A stretch of 64,000 bases of DNA from Pseudomonas fluorescens (GCF_902497785.1 NZ_CABVHK010000002.1:372001-436000), one strand, 5' to 3'. Counted from the first letter of the stretch, positions 37,401 through 47,242 are shown. The notes: generated by a model from the letters alone, not told the origin. Numbers and translations: made by a program.

Positions 37401-38525
37401 ATGACGTTTGCACGCGATCACCGAATCGACTTTTTTCGAGGCCTGGCGCTGATCTTCATCTTTTGGGATCACGTGCCGCACAACCCCCTCGGTCAAATCA
37501 CCCCACGCAACTTCGGTTTCAGCGATGCAGCGGAAATTTTCGTGTTTCTCGCCGGTTACGCGGCCGTGCTGGCCTACGGCAAAATCCTCCAGCGGGACGG
37601 TTACCTGATTGCCTGCGTGAAAATCCTGCGCCGCGCGTGGGTGCTCTACGTGGTGCATATTTTCCTGCTGGCGATGCTGATGGGCATTGTGTTCTTCGCC
37701 AACAGTCACGTGGAAACGCGGGATCTGGTGGAGGAAATGGGCATGCATCATTTCATTACCAACCCGCAGCAAGCCTTGGTGGATGAACTGCTGCTGCGCT
37801 TCAAACCGAATCTCATGGACCCGCTGCCGCTGTACATCGTGTTGCTGGCCGGCTTGCCGCTGGTGCTGCCGTTACTGATGCGCAAGGCCTTGGCGGTGGT
37901 GGCGGTGTCGTTGACGGTGTATCTGCTGGCGCCGTGGTTTGGCTGGAACCTGGCGGCGATCAAGGACGGCGTTTGGTATTTCAACCCGGTCGTCTGGCAA
38001 CTGCTGTTTGTACTCGGCGGCGCGGCGGCGATTCATGGACAGCGGCCTCGGTTGCCTGATACGCGTCCTTTGTGGCGGCGGCCGTTGTTTGTCAGTGCGT
38101 TGGCGTATGTGGTGGTGACCGGTGTCATTACTGTTTCGTGGCGCTGGCCGCAAATTCACGATGCGGCGATGCCGGGCTGGCTGAGTAATCTGATCTATCC
38201 GATCAGCAAGACTGACCTGTCGCCGGTGCGGTTGCTGCACTTTCTGGCGTTGGCGTATGTCACGGCGAAACTGTTGCCGGATACGGGCTGGACGCAACAT
38301 TGGCTGGCACGGCAAAGCTGTCGCATGGGTCGGTATTCGCTGGAGATTTTTTGTCTTGGTGTGTTGTTGGCGCCTTTGGCGGACATGCTCAATGCGTTGA
38401 CCGACGATGCGTTTGCGATGCAGGTGTTTACTGCGCTGGTGGGGGCTGGGTTGATGGTGGTGCTGGGGGTTTGGCTGGATTTCAACAAGCGCCTGAGTCG
38501 GGTGCCCCTTGTGGTAGCTGCGTAA
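37401..38525 (+). CDS. opgC: OpgC-family membrane protein
   Basis: A 374-aa protein with about ten membrane helices. The family start DHRIDFFRGLALIFIFWDHV and the following FGFSDAAEIFVFLAGY identify OpgC, which succinylates osmoregulated periplasmic glucans in some bacteria. It is divergent from gtrB with about 265 bp between, in which I see no gene. ATG 37401 opens at the family N-terminus; the frame continues upstream without conserved sequence. The enzyme role is by family only. Confidence 0.85.
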   Translation: MTFARDHRIDFFRGLALIFIFWDHVPHNPLGQITPRNFGFSDAAEIFVFLAGYAAVLAYGKILQRDGYLIACVKILRRAWVLYVVHIFLLAMLMGIVFFANSHVETRDLVEEMGMHHFITNPQQALVDELLLRFKPNLMDPLPLYIVLLAGLPLVLPLLMRKALAVVAVSLTVYLLAPWFGWNLAAIKDGVWYFNPVVWQLLFVLGGAAAIHGQRPRLPDTRPLWRRPLFVSALAYVVVTGVITVSWRWPQIHDAAMPGWLSNLIYPISKTDLSPVRLLHFLALAYVTAKLLPDTGWTQHWLARQSCRMGRYSLEIFCLGVLLAPLADMLNALTDDAFAMQVFTALVGAGLMVVLGVWLDFNKRLSRVPLVVAA

Positions 38526-38535
38526 GGCGTTCTTG

Positions 38536-38850
38536 CTTCTGGGTACATATCCGTTTTTGCGGTTATGGCGATTATTGGTTTCGCCCTTACGGCGAGTCAC
38601 TTTTGAAAAGCGCAAAAGTAACCCAAACGCTCTTGCCCCACCACTTGGCACCTCGCTTGGGCTCGGTGTGCCCTCACTCCGGCATTGCTCCGCGGGTCGC
38701 CGCGAAGGGCCATCCCTGGCCCAGCGCGGCTAAACCGGCATCCTTGCCGGTTACCCCGCTGCGCAATGCCTGCGTTCGGCCAGCGCGGTTTAACGGGGCG
38801 CCTGAGATCAAAAGCAAAATCAAAACCGAGGCGGCCTGAGAGCCGACCTG
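38536..38850 (+). repeat. Dispersed ~310-bp repeat, copy B
   Basis: The reverse-oriented partner of the element at 6970-7278. It has GGTTTCGCCCTTACGGCGAGT near its left end, the central paired repeats (GGCCATCCCTGGCC, TAAACCGGCATCC) and GATCAAAAGCAAAATC at its right end. A frame is open across it with the same peptide pattern as copy A (WFRPYGESLL, GHPWP). The space from 38526 to 39050 holds no gene other than this and the REP beside it. Confidence 0.8.
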
Positions 38851-38909
38851 ACGCTGAGTTCGATCAGGCCATCGAGGCTGCACACCAATGCCATGCGCAA
38901 CAACAATCC

Positions 38910-39001
38910 TTGTGGGAGCGAGCTTGCTCGCGATGACGTTGTGTCAGCCAACATCATTGTTGAATATGAGCCCGCCTTCGCGAGCAAGCTCGATCCCACA
39001 G
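38910..39001. repeat. REP pair
   Basis: Inverted arms TTGTGGGAGCGAGCTTGCTC and an imperfect complement ending CTCGATCCCACA, where the usual CTCGCTCCCACA has one change. Confidence 0.88.
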
Positions 39002-39050
39002 TTTTGAGTTTGTGGGACGGGAAACGGACATGTCCCCCATCCCCAACCCG

Positions 39051-40157
39051 TCAATCGCGCAAATCCGACTCATGAATCGGCTGATCCCGATGCGTTGCTC
39101 GCTGATACTGCGCGGGCCAGATTGCCTTGCGCCCGCCCAGATCATCGTCCGCATGCAACGGCCAGTACGGATCACGCAACAACTCACGCGCGAGAAAGAT
39201 GATATCGGCCTGACACGTGCGCAAAATATGCTCAGCCTGCGCCGGCTCGGTAATCATGCCCACGGTGCCTGTCGCAATGCCCGACTCCTTGCGCACACGT
39301 TCAGCAAACCGGGTCTGGTAACCGGGGCCCGTAGGGATCTCGGCGTTGGCCGCCGTGCCCCCTGAAGAAACGTCAATCAGGTCCACGCCCAGCCCCTTGA
39401 GGCGTCGCGCCAGTTCAACGGTTTCATCCGGATTCCAGCCGTCCTCGACCCAATCGGTCGCCGAGACCCGCACAAACAATGGCAACTCCTCAGGCCACAC
39501 CGCACGCACCGCTTCGGTCACTTGCAACACCAACCGGATCCGGTTTTCAAACGAGCCGCCATATTGATCCCGCCGCTGATTGCTCAACGGCGACAGAAAC
39601 TGGTGCAACAGATAACCGTGCGCGGCGTGGACTTCAACCACTTTGAAACCCGCGGTCAGTGCCCGTTTTGCCGCATCGACAAACGCCTGAATGACCTCGG
39701 CGATCTCGCGCTCATCGAGTTGTTTCGGTTGGGTGTGTTGCGGGTCGAATGCGATCGGCGAGGGACCGATGGGCGTCCAGCCGCCGTCGTCAGGTTTGAC
39801 GCTGCCGTGCTTGCCGATCCATGGGCGGTGGGTGCTGGCCTTGCGCCCGGCGTGGGCCAACTGGATGCCCGCCACGGCGCCCTGAGCGGCAATGAAGCGC
39901 GTGATGCGTTGCAGTGGTTCGATCTGTTCGTCATTCCACAGGCCGAGGTCTTCGGCGGTGATGCGTCCATCGGCAGTGACCGCCGTGGCTTCGGTGAAAA
40001 TCAGGCCGGCACCGCCGACAGCACGGCTGCCGAGGTGGACCAGGTGCCAGTCATTGGCCAGGCCATCGACGCTGGAGTACTGGCACATCGGTGACACGGC
40101 GATGCGGTTGAGCAGGGTCAATTGACGAAGGGTATAGGGTTCAAGCAGCAGACTCAT
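39051..40157 (-). CDS. NADH:flavin oxidoreductase, XenA/YqjM-type Old Yellow Enzyme
   Basis: A 368-aa FMN ene-reductase. The OYE class III features are visible: SPMCQYSS near the start with the redox-tuning Cys, HLGSRAVGGAGLI, IQLAHAGRKAS, and the substrate-binding HAAHGYLLHQF. It reduces activated double bonds or nitro compounds in the cytosol. The length fits XenA (about 363 aa). It stands alone on the minus strand. Confidence 0.92.
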   Translation of the reverse strand: MSLLLEPYTLRQLTLLNRIAVSPMCQYSSVDGLANDWHLVHLGSRAVGGAGLIFTEATAVTADGRITAEDLGLWNDEQIEPLQRITRFIAAQGAVAGIQLAHAGRKASTHRPWIGKHGSVKPDDGGWTPIGPSPIAFDPQHTQPKQLDEREIAEVIQAFVDAAKRALTAGFKVVEVHAAHGYLLHQFLSPLSNQRRDQYGGSFENRIRLVLQVTEAVRAVWPEELPLFVRVSATDWVEDGWNPDETVELARRLKGLGVDLIDVSSGGTAANAEIPTGPGYQTRFAERVRKESGIATGTVGMITEPAQAEHILRTCQADIIFLARELLRDPYWPLHADDDLGGRKAIWPAQYQRATHRDQPIHESDLRD

Positions 40158-40332
40158 GGGGCACCTCTCGAATCAGTGGGCAGGCTCCAGGGTTCTGTTT
40201 GAAAGTCGACGAGTGACAGGAAATAGAGGTGAAGCACCCGCCCCCGCGGGCAAAAAATTGACAAGACGTCACAAGGCCAATCAAGCAGTGCTTAGAGCCT
40301 AGTCGACAATGGGGGTCAGTGGGCGGTTCAAG

Positions 40333-40406
40333 AAAAGATCGCAGCCTTCGGCAGCTCCTACAAATATGCCGACCCCTGTAGGAGCTGCCGAAGGCTGCGA
40401 TCTTTT
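40333..40406. repeat. REP pair, GATCGCAGCC family
   Basis: Inverted arms starting AAAAGATCGCAGCCTTCGGC, about 16 bp apart, six bases from the recJ stop. The A- and T-runs at the ends allow a terminator role for recJ. The rest of 40158-40412 holds nothing recognised. Confidence 0.9.
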
Positions 40407-40412
40407 AAACCA

Positions 40413-42122
40413 TTATCGCGGTTCGATGTGGGCAATCATCAGCTGCACGGTCTCGTTCCCGCGAAACTCATTGAGGTCGAGTTTGTAAGCCAACTCCACC
40501 CATTTGATCGTCGGGTTAGGCCAGATATCGCGGTCAACCCCAAACGCGATGCCATCGAGTTTCACCGAGCCACATTCGCTTCTCAGCACCACTTTGAGGT
40601 GCCGTTCGCCGACGACGCGCTGCTCCACCAACTGGAACACCCCGTGAAACAGCGGCTCCGGAAAGTGCTGCCCCCAAGGCCCTGCATGCCGCAGGGCGCG
40701 CGCCAGTTCAAGGTGAAACTCTTCGACCGCCAGCGTCCCGTCCGACAGCAGACGGCCGGTCAGGTCTTCTTCGCGCAATTGCCTACGCACTTCGGCGTCA
40801 AAGGCTTCGGCGAACAATGGAAAATTCGCTTCCGGCAAGGTCAAACCGGCCGCCATGGCGTGGCCGCCGTATTTGCTGATCAGATTTGGGTGCTGCGCCG
40901 CCACCACGCTCAAGGCGTCGCGAATATGGAAGCCCTGCACCGAACGGCCCGAGCCCTTGAGCAGGCCATCGCCGGCGTCGGCAAAGGCAATCGTCGGACG
41001 GAAATAGCGCTCTTTCATCCGCGAGGCGAGGATGCCGATCACGCCTTGGTGCCACTCGGGATCGAACAGGCACAGACCGAACGGCATCGACTCCACCGGC
41101 AAGTCCTTGAGCTGGGCCAGCGCCTCGCGTTGCATGCCCTGCTCAATGGATTTGCGGTCCTGGTTCATGCTGTCGAGCTGGACCGCCATTTCCCGCGCCC
41201 TATTGGCGTCTTCGGTGAGCAGGCATTCGATGCCCAGGCTCATGTCATCCAGGCGCCCCGCTGCGTTCAGGCGCGGACCGACGATAAACCCCAGATCAGT
41301 GGAGGTGATGCGCGCGTGCTCACGCTTGGCCACTTCGAGGATCGCCTTGATCCCGGGCCGCGCGCGCCCGGCGCGAATCCGTTCCAGGCCCTGGTGCACC
41401 AAAATCCGGTTGTTGGCGTCCAGCGGCACCACGTCGGCAACGCTGCCCAACGCCACCAGATCCAGCAACTCGCCGATATTTGGCTGCGGCTTGCTCTCGT
41501 ACCAGCCGAGGCTGCGCAAACGCGCGCGCAGGGCCATCAGCACATAGAAAATCACCCCGACCCCGGCCAGTGCCTTGCTCGGAAACCCGCAGCCCGGTTG
41601 GTTCGGATTGACGATGGCATCGGCCAACGGCAGTTCATCACCCGGCAAGTGGTGATCGGTGACCAACACCTGAAGACCGGCCTTTTTCGCCGCGGCCACG
41701 CCTTCGACGCTAGAGATGCCGTTGTCCACGGTGATCAGCAGCTGGGGCGTGCGGGTCAACGCGACTTCGACGATTTCCGGGGTCAGGCCGTAGCCATATT
41801 CGAAACGGTTCGGCACCAGATAATCGACGTGCGCCGCGCCCAGCAGGCGCAACCCCAACACGCCAACGGTACTGGCTGTCGCACCATCCGCGTCGAAGTC
41901 GCCGACGATCAGAATCCGCTGACGCTGCTCGAGCGCGGTCACCAGCAAATCCACTGCCGCATCAATGCCCTTGAGCTGCTGGAACGGAATCAGCCGCGCC
42001 AGGCTTTTATCCAGTTCAACCTCGGACTGCACGCCGCGGGCCGCGTATAGACGCGTCAACAGCGGCGGCAGATCACCGAGGAATGGCAGGGTGTCGGGCA
42101 ACAGGCGAGGTTCGATGCGCAT
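40413..42122 (-). CDS. recJ: Single-stranded-DNA-specific exonuclease RecJ
   Basis: The 5'-3' exonuclease for recombination and mismatch repair, 569 aa, normal length. The DHH phosphoesterase motifs are seen: GDFDADGAT, then VTDHHLPG with the DHH triad, and GFIVGPRLNAAGR; the DHHA1 part has GGHAMAAGL. It acts in the cytosol. It lies 57 bp after yaeQ on the same strand. Confidence 0.97.
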   Translation of the reverse strand: MRIEPRLLPDTLPFLGDLPPLLTRLYAARGVQSEVELDKSLARLIPFQQLKGIDAAVDLLVTALEQRQRILIVGDFDADGATASTVGVLGLRLLGAAHVDYLVPNRFEYGYGLTPEIVEVALTRTPQLLITVDNGISSVEGVAAAKKAGLQVLVTDHHLPGDELPLADAIVNPNQPGCGFPSKALAGVGVIFYVLMALRARLRSLGWYESKPQPNIGELLDLVALGSVADVVPLDANNRILVHQGLERIRAGRARPGIKAILEVAKREHARITSTDLGFIVGPRLNAAGRLDDMSLGIECLLTEDANRAREMAVQLDSMNQDRKSIEQGMQREALAQLKDLPVESMPFGLCLFDPEWHQGVIGILASRMKERYFRPTIAFADAGDGLLKGSGRSVQGFHIRDALSVVAAQHPNLISKYGGHAMAAGLTLPEANFPLFAEAFDAEVRRQLREEDLTGRLLSDGTLAVEEFHLELARALRHAGPWGQHFPEPLFHGVFQLVEQRVVGERHLKVVLRSECGSVKLDGIAFGVDRDIWPNPTIKWVELAYKLDLNEFRGNETVQLMIAHIEPR

Positions 42123-42179
42123 GGGGTGACAGGTACTTCTCTTGAATACGTAGGATAAAACCGGATGGCGCGGCGAAAA

Positions 42180-42722
42180 TCAGCCGCGTTCGCCGCTCAG
42201 CCACTGCAACTGGACTTCATGCTGACCACGGTCGTCGGTGACGAAAATCGTCCCTTCGCTGATCATCACATCCCACTTGATAACGCGGGGCATGTCTTTG
42301 GCCAGGGTTTCGAGGATGTCCTGAGGCACCGCTGCGATGTGCACGTTTTTCAGGTTTTTGATCGCCGGGATCACTTTGGTTTCCCAGACCCGCAGGCTGC
42401 CGTAAGCCAGCAGGCTGGTGCGCTCGGTGCGTCGCGAGCACCAGGTCAGGCGATCGGCGTCGGGTTGACCGACTTCGATCCAGTGCAGGACGCGGTCGTC
42501 CAGGCTCTTTTCCCACAGGGCGGGTTCGTCCACGTCTGACAGACCACGGCCAAACGACAGTTGCTCGTTGTACCAGAAGGCGTAGGCCAGCAGTCGCACG
42601 GTCATGCGCTCTTCGGTTTCCGAGGGGTGACGGGCGATGGTCTGCTTCACCGTCTCGTAAACGCTGCGGTCGAGGTCGGTGAGGTTCAGTTCAAACTTGT
42701 AGGTCGTGGACGGCTGGGCCAT
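42180..42722 (-). CDS. yaeQ: YaeQ family protein
   Basis: A 180-aa protein of the YaeQ family, a fold related to restriction-endonuclease-like proteins and once linked to RfaH suppression. The family stretches LNLTDLDRSVYETVKQTIAR and LWEKSLDDRVLHWIEVGQPD are seen. ATG 42722 is the family start; the open frame extends further without similarity. It is on the same strand as recJ. Confidence 0.92.
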   Translation of the reverse strand: MAQPSTTYKFELNLTDLDRSVYETVKQTIARHPSETEERMTVRLLAYAFWYNEQLSFGRGLSDVDEPALWEKSLDDRVLHWIEVGQPDADRLTWCSRRTERTSLLAYGSLRVWETKVIPAIKNLKNVHIAAVPQDILETLAKDMPRVIKWDVMISEGTIFVTDDRGQHEVQLQWLSGERG

Positions 42723-42869
42723 GAACGGGCTTCTTGATACGTGGAAAGGCGGCAAGTCTAACCGATGCGGCAGGCAATCAAACAATTGGCGACCATCAAC
42801 CGTGAGCGACAGACACCGGGCTGTGCTAAAACGCTCTATCAGCCCAGCCTTTGTCCTACAGGATCCAGC

Positions 42870-44069
42870 ATGCCGTTCTCCGCCAAACCCCTCTCAGGTC
42901 TGAAAGTCATCGAATTGGGCACGTTGATCGCCGGCCCGTTCGCCTCGCGCATCTGCGGCGAATTTGGCGCCGAAGTGATCAAGATCGAATCCCCCGACGG
43001 CGGCGATCCGCTGCGCAAATGGCGCAAATTGTACGAAGGCACCTCGCTGTGGTGGTTCGTGCAGGCGCGTAACAAGAAGTCCCTGACCCTGAACCTGAAA
43101 CACCCGGACGGCCTGGCAATCCTGAAAAAGCTGCTCGGTGAAGCCGATATCCTGATTGAAAACTTTCGCCCCGGCGTCCTCGAAAAGCTCGGCCTCGGCT
43201 GGGACGTCCTGCACGCCCTGAACCCGAAACTGGTGATGGTGCGTCTGTCGGGTTTCGGCCAGACCGGGCCGATGAAGGATCAGCCAGGCTTCGGCGCCGT
43301 CGGTGAGTCCATGGGCGGCCTGCGCTACATCACCGGCTTCGAGGACCGTCCGCCGGTGCGCACCGGGATTTCCATCGGCGATTCGATTGCCGCGCTCTGG
43401 GGCGTGATCGGCGCACTGATGGCCCTGCGTCATCGCGAGGTCAACGGCGGTCTCGGTCAAGTGGTGGATGTGGCGCTGTACGAAGCGATCTTCGCCATGA
43501 TGGAAAGCATGGTCCCGGAGTTCGACGTGTTCGGCTTCATCCGTGAGCGCACCGGCAATATCATGCCGGGCATCACGCCCTCCTCGATCCACACCAGCGC
43601 CGACGGCAAACATGTGCAGATCGGCGCCAATGGCGATGCGATTTTCAAACGTTTCATGCTGATCATCGGTCGCGAAGACCTGGCCAACGATCCGGTACTG
43701 GCCAGCAACGACGGACGCGACAGCCGGCGCGACGAGCTCTACGGGGTGATCGATCGCTGGGTCAACTCTTTGCCGCTGGACACTCTCATCGAGCAACTGA
43801 ATCAGGCCGAGGTGCCGGCCAGCCAGATCTTCAGTGCCGAAGACATGTTCAGTGATCCGCAGTACCTGGCGCGGGAAATGTTTCTGAAAGCGAAGCTGCC
43901 AGACGGCAAAGATTTCAAGATGCCGGGAATCGTGCCGAAACTCTCAGAGACACCCGGCACCTCAGAGTGGGTCGGGCCGCAGTTGGGCGAACACAATGCG
44001 CAGGTACTTAACGATCTTGGTTATGACAAACAACAGATCGCACAGCTGCGTGAAGACGGCGCCATTTAA
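42870..44069 (+). CDS. CaiB/BaiF-family CoA transferase
   Basis: A 399-aa class III CoA transferase. The family N-terminus LKVIELGTLIAGPFASRICG, the FGAEVIKIE motif and the active region GAVGESMGGLRYITG are present. It swaps CoA between acids; glutarate/succinate-type substrates are common in this subfamily but cannot be assigned. ATG 42870 follows AGGA. It is divergent from yaeQ, and the next gene overlaps its 3' end. Confidence 0.9.
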   Translation: MPFSAKPLSGLKVIELGTLIAGPFASRICGEFGAEVIKIESPDGGDPLRKWRKLYEGTSLWWFVQARNKKSLTLNLKHPDGLAILKKLLGEADILIENFRPGVLEKLGLGWDVLHALNPKLVMVRLSGFGQTGPMKDQPGFGAVGESMGGLRYITGFEDRPPVRTGISIGDSIAALWGVIGALMALRHREVNGGLGQVVDVALYEAIFAMMESMVPEFDVFGFIRERTGNIMPGITPSSIHTSADGKHVQIGANGDAIFKRFMLIIGREDLANDPVLASNDGRDSRRDELYGVIDRWVNSLPLDTLIEQLNQAEVPASQIFSAEDMFSDPQYLAREMFLKAKLPDGKDFKMPGIVPKLSETPGTSEWVGPQLGEHNAQVLNDLGYDKQQIAQLREDGAI

Positions 44070-44976
44070 GCTCAAGCGCCTGCTTTCAACAGCACTCCAG
44101 CACTCCCGCGTCTGGCGGGCGGCGGCGGCTTTTGTGTTATTGGCCGGGCCGACATCGACGGCTTGGGCACAACCCAAGGAAACCCTGATCTGGTTGCTGC
44201 GCGATTTGCCGCCCACGATGATTCTTGAAGGGCCGAAAAAAGGTCAGGGGATCATCGATCACCTGTTGCCGCGACTGATCGCCGGCATGCCGCAATACCA
44301 CCACACACTGATGCGCGTGAACCGGGCTCGCGCCTTGCAAATGCTCCACGAAGAGTCGTTCACGTGCGATCCCTCGATGCTGCGGACCAAGGAACGCGAA
44401 CAGTGGATTTCATTTTCTGTCCCGGCGTTCCGCGCTGTCGCCAATGGCCTTGTTGTCCGGCAGGAGGATCGACCGGTGCTGGAACCCTTCGTGATTGACG
44501 GAGAAGTCGACCTGGCCGCTCTGCTGAAAAGCGGCAGGAACAAAGTCGGCGTGGTCGCCGAGCGCAGTTACGGCGAAGTGGTCGACGCCCTCCTGCGCCA
44601 GGCACCGGAAAGCGCCCTGACGCCTCATTACGGCAACGATGCGCTTGGCAGCCTGCTGCAGATGCAGCGCCTGGGACGTTTGCAGGTGGTCTTGGGTTAT
44701 TGGCCGGAAATCCGCTATCAGGCCGGTCAAAAACTGATCACGGACGACCAGCTGGAGTTCTATCCGGTCAGGGGCACCGGCAAATACCTGTCCGGGCACA
44801 TCGGCTGCTCCAAAACGCCTCAGGGCCGGCAAGCGATCAGCGAGATCAACCAGCTATTGCGCACACTGCCCCGCGAAGACCTGGATTCGCTGTACGCAGA
44901 CTGGCTGGATCCAGCGCGCCGCAGCGACTACCTGAAGGAAGCCAAGGGGTTTTTTCAGCGTCAGGCCGGGCAGTGA
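44023..44976 (+). CDS. Periplasmic solute-binding-like protein (TIGR02285 type)
   Basis: About 317 aa with an N-terminal export signal (AAAAFVLLAGPTSTAWA) and a family 3 solute-binding fold. The resemblance is to the TIGR02285 group of uncharacterised SBP-like proteins. The start is uncertain: ATG 43996, ATG 44023 and GTG 44050 are all in frame and none has a good ribosome site; all overlap the end of the CoA transferase gene, so coupling is likely. No transporter genes are nearby. Confidence 0.75.
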   Translation: MTNNRSHSCVKTAPFKLKRLLSTALQHSRVWRAAAAFVLLAGPTSTAWAQPKETLIWLLRDLPPTMILEGPKKGQGIIDHLLPRLIAGMPQYHHTLMRVNRARALQMLHEESFTCDPSMLRTKEREQWISFSVPAFRAVANGLVVRQEDRPVLEPFVIDGEVDLAALLKSGRNKVGVVAERSYGEVVDALLRQAPESALTPHYGNDALGSLLQMQRLGRLQVVLGYWPEIRYQAGQKLITDDQLEFYPVRGTGKYLSGHIGCSKTPQGRQAISEINQLLRTLPREDLDSLYADWLDPARRSDYLKEAKGFFQRQAGQ

Positions 44977-44988
44977 CAAATCGCGGAC

Positions 44989-45027
44989 AAAAAGAAACCC
45001 CGAGAAGTGGGGAGACGACTCGGGGTT
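44989..45027 (-). terminator. Rho-independent terminator for the DUF3509 gene
   Basis: On the minus strand a perfect stem AACCCCGAG/CTCGGGGTT with a 14-base loop is followed by TTCTTTTTG. It lies 120 bases after the stop of the minus-strand gene at 45148. Confidence 0.7.
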
Positions 45028-45147
45028 AAACGTGGCCTACATAAAGACCAGTAACAGCACGACGACAAGCACCGGAGCACAATGCTTGATCCTGCTGTTA
45101 CATGCTCTGACCGACCTTGGCCGAGGAAGGTTCCCACAAAAACAAAT

Positions 45148-45435
45148 TCAATTACGGCCGGCCAGAACCTTGTCCAGTGCAGCATTGCGCAACGCCGCGA
45201 TAACGCAGGGTTCCAGGCGTCCTTCGGCAATCATCAAGTCGCGGTGCAAGCCGTCGACCACATCCGTCAACAAGCGCTTGTCGCTCAACTGCGCCTGATT
45301 GAATTCGCGCTCGACCACGATTGCTCCGGTCGAGCTCTTCAGTGTCACCAGGCATTCGCCATGGGCGCCTGATGGGGACAACGTCACTTGATACGGGCTC
45401 AGAGCCTCACCGAGCAATAGACTGATACTTTCCAT
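45148..45435 (-). CDS. DUF3509 family protein
   Basis: A 95-aa protein of a small family that I know mainly from pseudomonads. Typical stretches are SISLLLGEALSPYQVTL and VVEREFNQAQLSDKRLLTDV. No signal peptide or catalytic motif is seen. ATG 45435 is used; a GTG four codons upstream is possible. It is monocistronic with its own terminator. Function unknown. Confidence 0.85.
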   Translation of the reverse strand: MESISLLLGEALSPYQVTLSPSGAHGECLVTLKSSTGAIVVEREFNQAQLSDKRLLTDVVDGLHRDLMIAEGRLEPCVIAALRNAALDKVLAGRN

Positions 45436-45637
45436 CTCGATCACCACTCAATAGTCCGAAAACGAAGTGCCTGGGGCGTGTTCACTCTAAGTGACCACTG
45501 GCCCGGGAAGAAAGTTCTGGATTCTGGCTGGATGCGCATCGGCGCGTCAGGTTGGTAGAGGATGCATGTCACAGATGACAGGTGTGTGTCGCGATGGCGG
45601 ACTCGCATTCAGCATCGATGTCGACTGACACGACCTC

Positions 45638-45662
45638 TTCGCGGGCAAGCCCGCTCCCACAG
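45638..45662. repeat. Single REP half-site
   Basis: One arm (TTCGCGGGCAAGCCCGCTCC, then CACAG) with no partner nearby. It lies in the gene-free stretch 45436-45832, whose other content is the truncated large repeat. Confidence 0.75.
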
Positions 45663-45725
45663 GGAATCATTGCAAATGCAGAGTATGTGCGCGGTCAAAC
45701 CAGCGAAGCGCGCCCGCTTGATGCC

Positions 45726-45827
45726 ACGGTCGGCCCGCAGGCCGCCGCGGTTCTGATTTTGATCTGAGGCGCCCCGTAAAACCACGCTGGCCGAACGCAG
45801 GTATTGCGCAGCGGGGAAACCGGCAAA
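45726..45827 (-). repeat. Dispersed ~310-bp repeat, truncated copy C
   Basis: About 100 bp that match one end of copies A and B: GGTCGGCCCGCAGGCCGCC, TTCTGATTTTGATCTGAGGC, and CTGGCCGAACGCAGG...GCGCAGCGGGGAAACCGGCAA. The match stops within about 6 bp of the thrC stop codon, so the rest of the element was lost or never inserted here. Confidence 0.75.
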
Positions 45828-45832
45828 GTCCG

Positions 45833-47242
45833 TTACAGCGGCTTCCCACGATTCCCATGCTGACCAACAAAAGCCTGAACCGCCTTGAGGTCGTTCGGCA
45901 ATACGGTACAGCGCTCATCCCGCTCAAACAGATCAGCCAGATGCACAGGCAATTCGAGCGCCTTGCCAACACCCGCCTTTAACACCGCATCCGGGAATTT
46001 TACCGGGTGCGCAGTGCCAAGGATCACCATCGGAATATCCAGACTACGCCGGCATTCACGAGCAGCCTTCACGCCGATTGCCGTGTGCGGGTCCAGCAAC
46101 TCACCCGTCTGTTCGTAAACCTCAGCAATGGTTTCGCACGTCTGCGCATCATCTACAGCCAGCGAATCGAACAGCTTGCGCGCTTCAGTCCAGCGTTCCT
46201 GTTCAACGCTGAAACCACCGCCCTGCTTGAACGAATCCATCAAACCGGCAATCGCCGCGCCGTTACGACCGTGCAGGTCGAACAGCAAACGCTCGAAGTT
46301 CGACGACACCATGATGTCCATCGACGGCGACAACGTGGCGTGCAGGGTTTCCTTGACGTACTGATTGCCGCTCATGAAGCGGTGCAGGATGTCATTGCGG
46401 TTGGTCGCGACGATCAACTGGTTGATCGGCAGGCCCATGTTGCGCGCCAGGTAACCGGCGAAGATGTCGCCGAAGTTGCCGGTCGGCACCGAGAACGACA
46501 CCGAACGCGCCGGGCCGCCCAACTGCAGGGAGGCGTGGAAGTAGTAGACGATCTGGGCCATGATCCGCGCCCAGTTGATCGAGTTCACCGCCACCAGACG
46601 CGTGCCTTTGAGGAAGCTCTGGTCAGCGAAGCTCGCCTTGACCATTTCCTGGCAGTCATCGAAATTGCCTTCGATGGCGATGTTGTGAATGTTCTCGCCG
46701 AAGATCGTGGTCATCTGCCGACGCTGCACTTCAGACACGCGGTTGTGCGGGTGCAGGATGAAGATGTCGACGTTTTCGCAATGCTTGCAGCCTTCGATGG
46801 CGGCCGAACCGGTGTCACCGGAAGTGGCGCCGACGATCACCACGCGTTCACCGCGTTTTTCCAGCACGTAGTCGAGCAAGCGACCGAGCAGTTGCAGGGC
46901 AAAGTCCTTGAACGCCAGGGTCGGGCCGTGGAACAGCTCCAGCACCCATTCGTTGCCGTTCAGTTGACGCAACGGCGCCACGGCGCTGTGCGAGAACACG
47001 CCGTAGGTTTCTTCGAGGATCTTTTTGAAATCGGCATCAGGAATGCTGCCGGCGACGAACGGGCGCATGACGCGGAACGCCAGCTCGTGATACGGCAGGC
47101 CCGCCCAGGAAGCGATTTCTTCCTGGGTGAAACGTGGCAGGACTTCCGGGACGTACAGACCGCCGTCAGTGGCCAGACCTGCCAGCAGGACGTCTTCGAA
47201 ATTCAGGGCCGGTGCCTGGCCGCGGGTACTGATATAACGCAT
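45833..47242 (-). CDS. thrC: Threonine synthase
   Basis: PLP enzyme of 469 aa that turns O-phosphohomoserine into threonine, of the longer fold-type II class seen in proteobacteria. The PLP lysine lies in TLAFKDFALQLLG and the phosphate loop in GATSGDTGSAA. ATG 47242 (MRYISTRGQAP) has GGAG six bases upstream. It follows hom by 66 bp on the same strand, so the two make a threonine operon. Confidence 0.97.
   Translation of the reverse strand: MRYISTRGQAPALNFEDVLLAGLATDGGLYVPEVLPRFTQEEIASWAGLPYHELAFRVMRPFVAGSIPDADFKKILEETYGVFSHSAVAPLRQLNGNEWVLELFHGPTLAFKDFALQLLGRLLDYVLEKRGERVVIVGATSGDTGSAAIEGCKHCENVDIFILHPHNRVSEVQRRQMTTIFGENIHNIAIEGNFDDCQEMVKASFADQSFLKGTRLVAVNSINWARIMAQIVYYFHASLQLGGPARSVSFSVPTGNFGDIFAGYLARNMGLPINQLIVATNRNDILHRFMSGNQYVKETLHATLSPSMDIMVSSNFERLLFDLHGRNGAAIAGLMDSFKQGGGFSVEQERWTEARKLFDSLAVDDAQTCETIAEVYEQTGELLDPHTAIGVKAARECRRSLDIPMVILGTAHPVKFPDAVLKAGVGKALELPVHLADLFERDERCTVLPNDLKAVQAFVGQHGNRGKPL

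Noticed and set aside
38300..38839. 179-aa plus-strand open frame over the end of opgC and repeat copy B
   Set aside because: Starts inside opgC in another frame and continues through the repeat; not a separate gene.
40428..42050. 540-aa plus-strand open frame opposite recJ
   Set aside because: Shadow of recJ; no domain in the translation.
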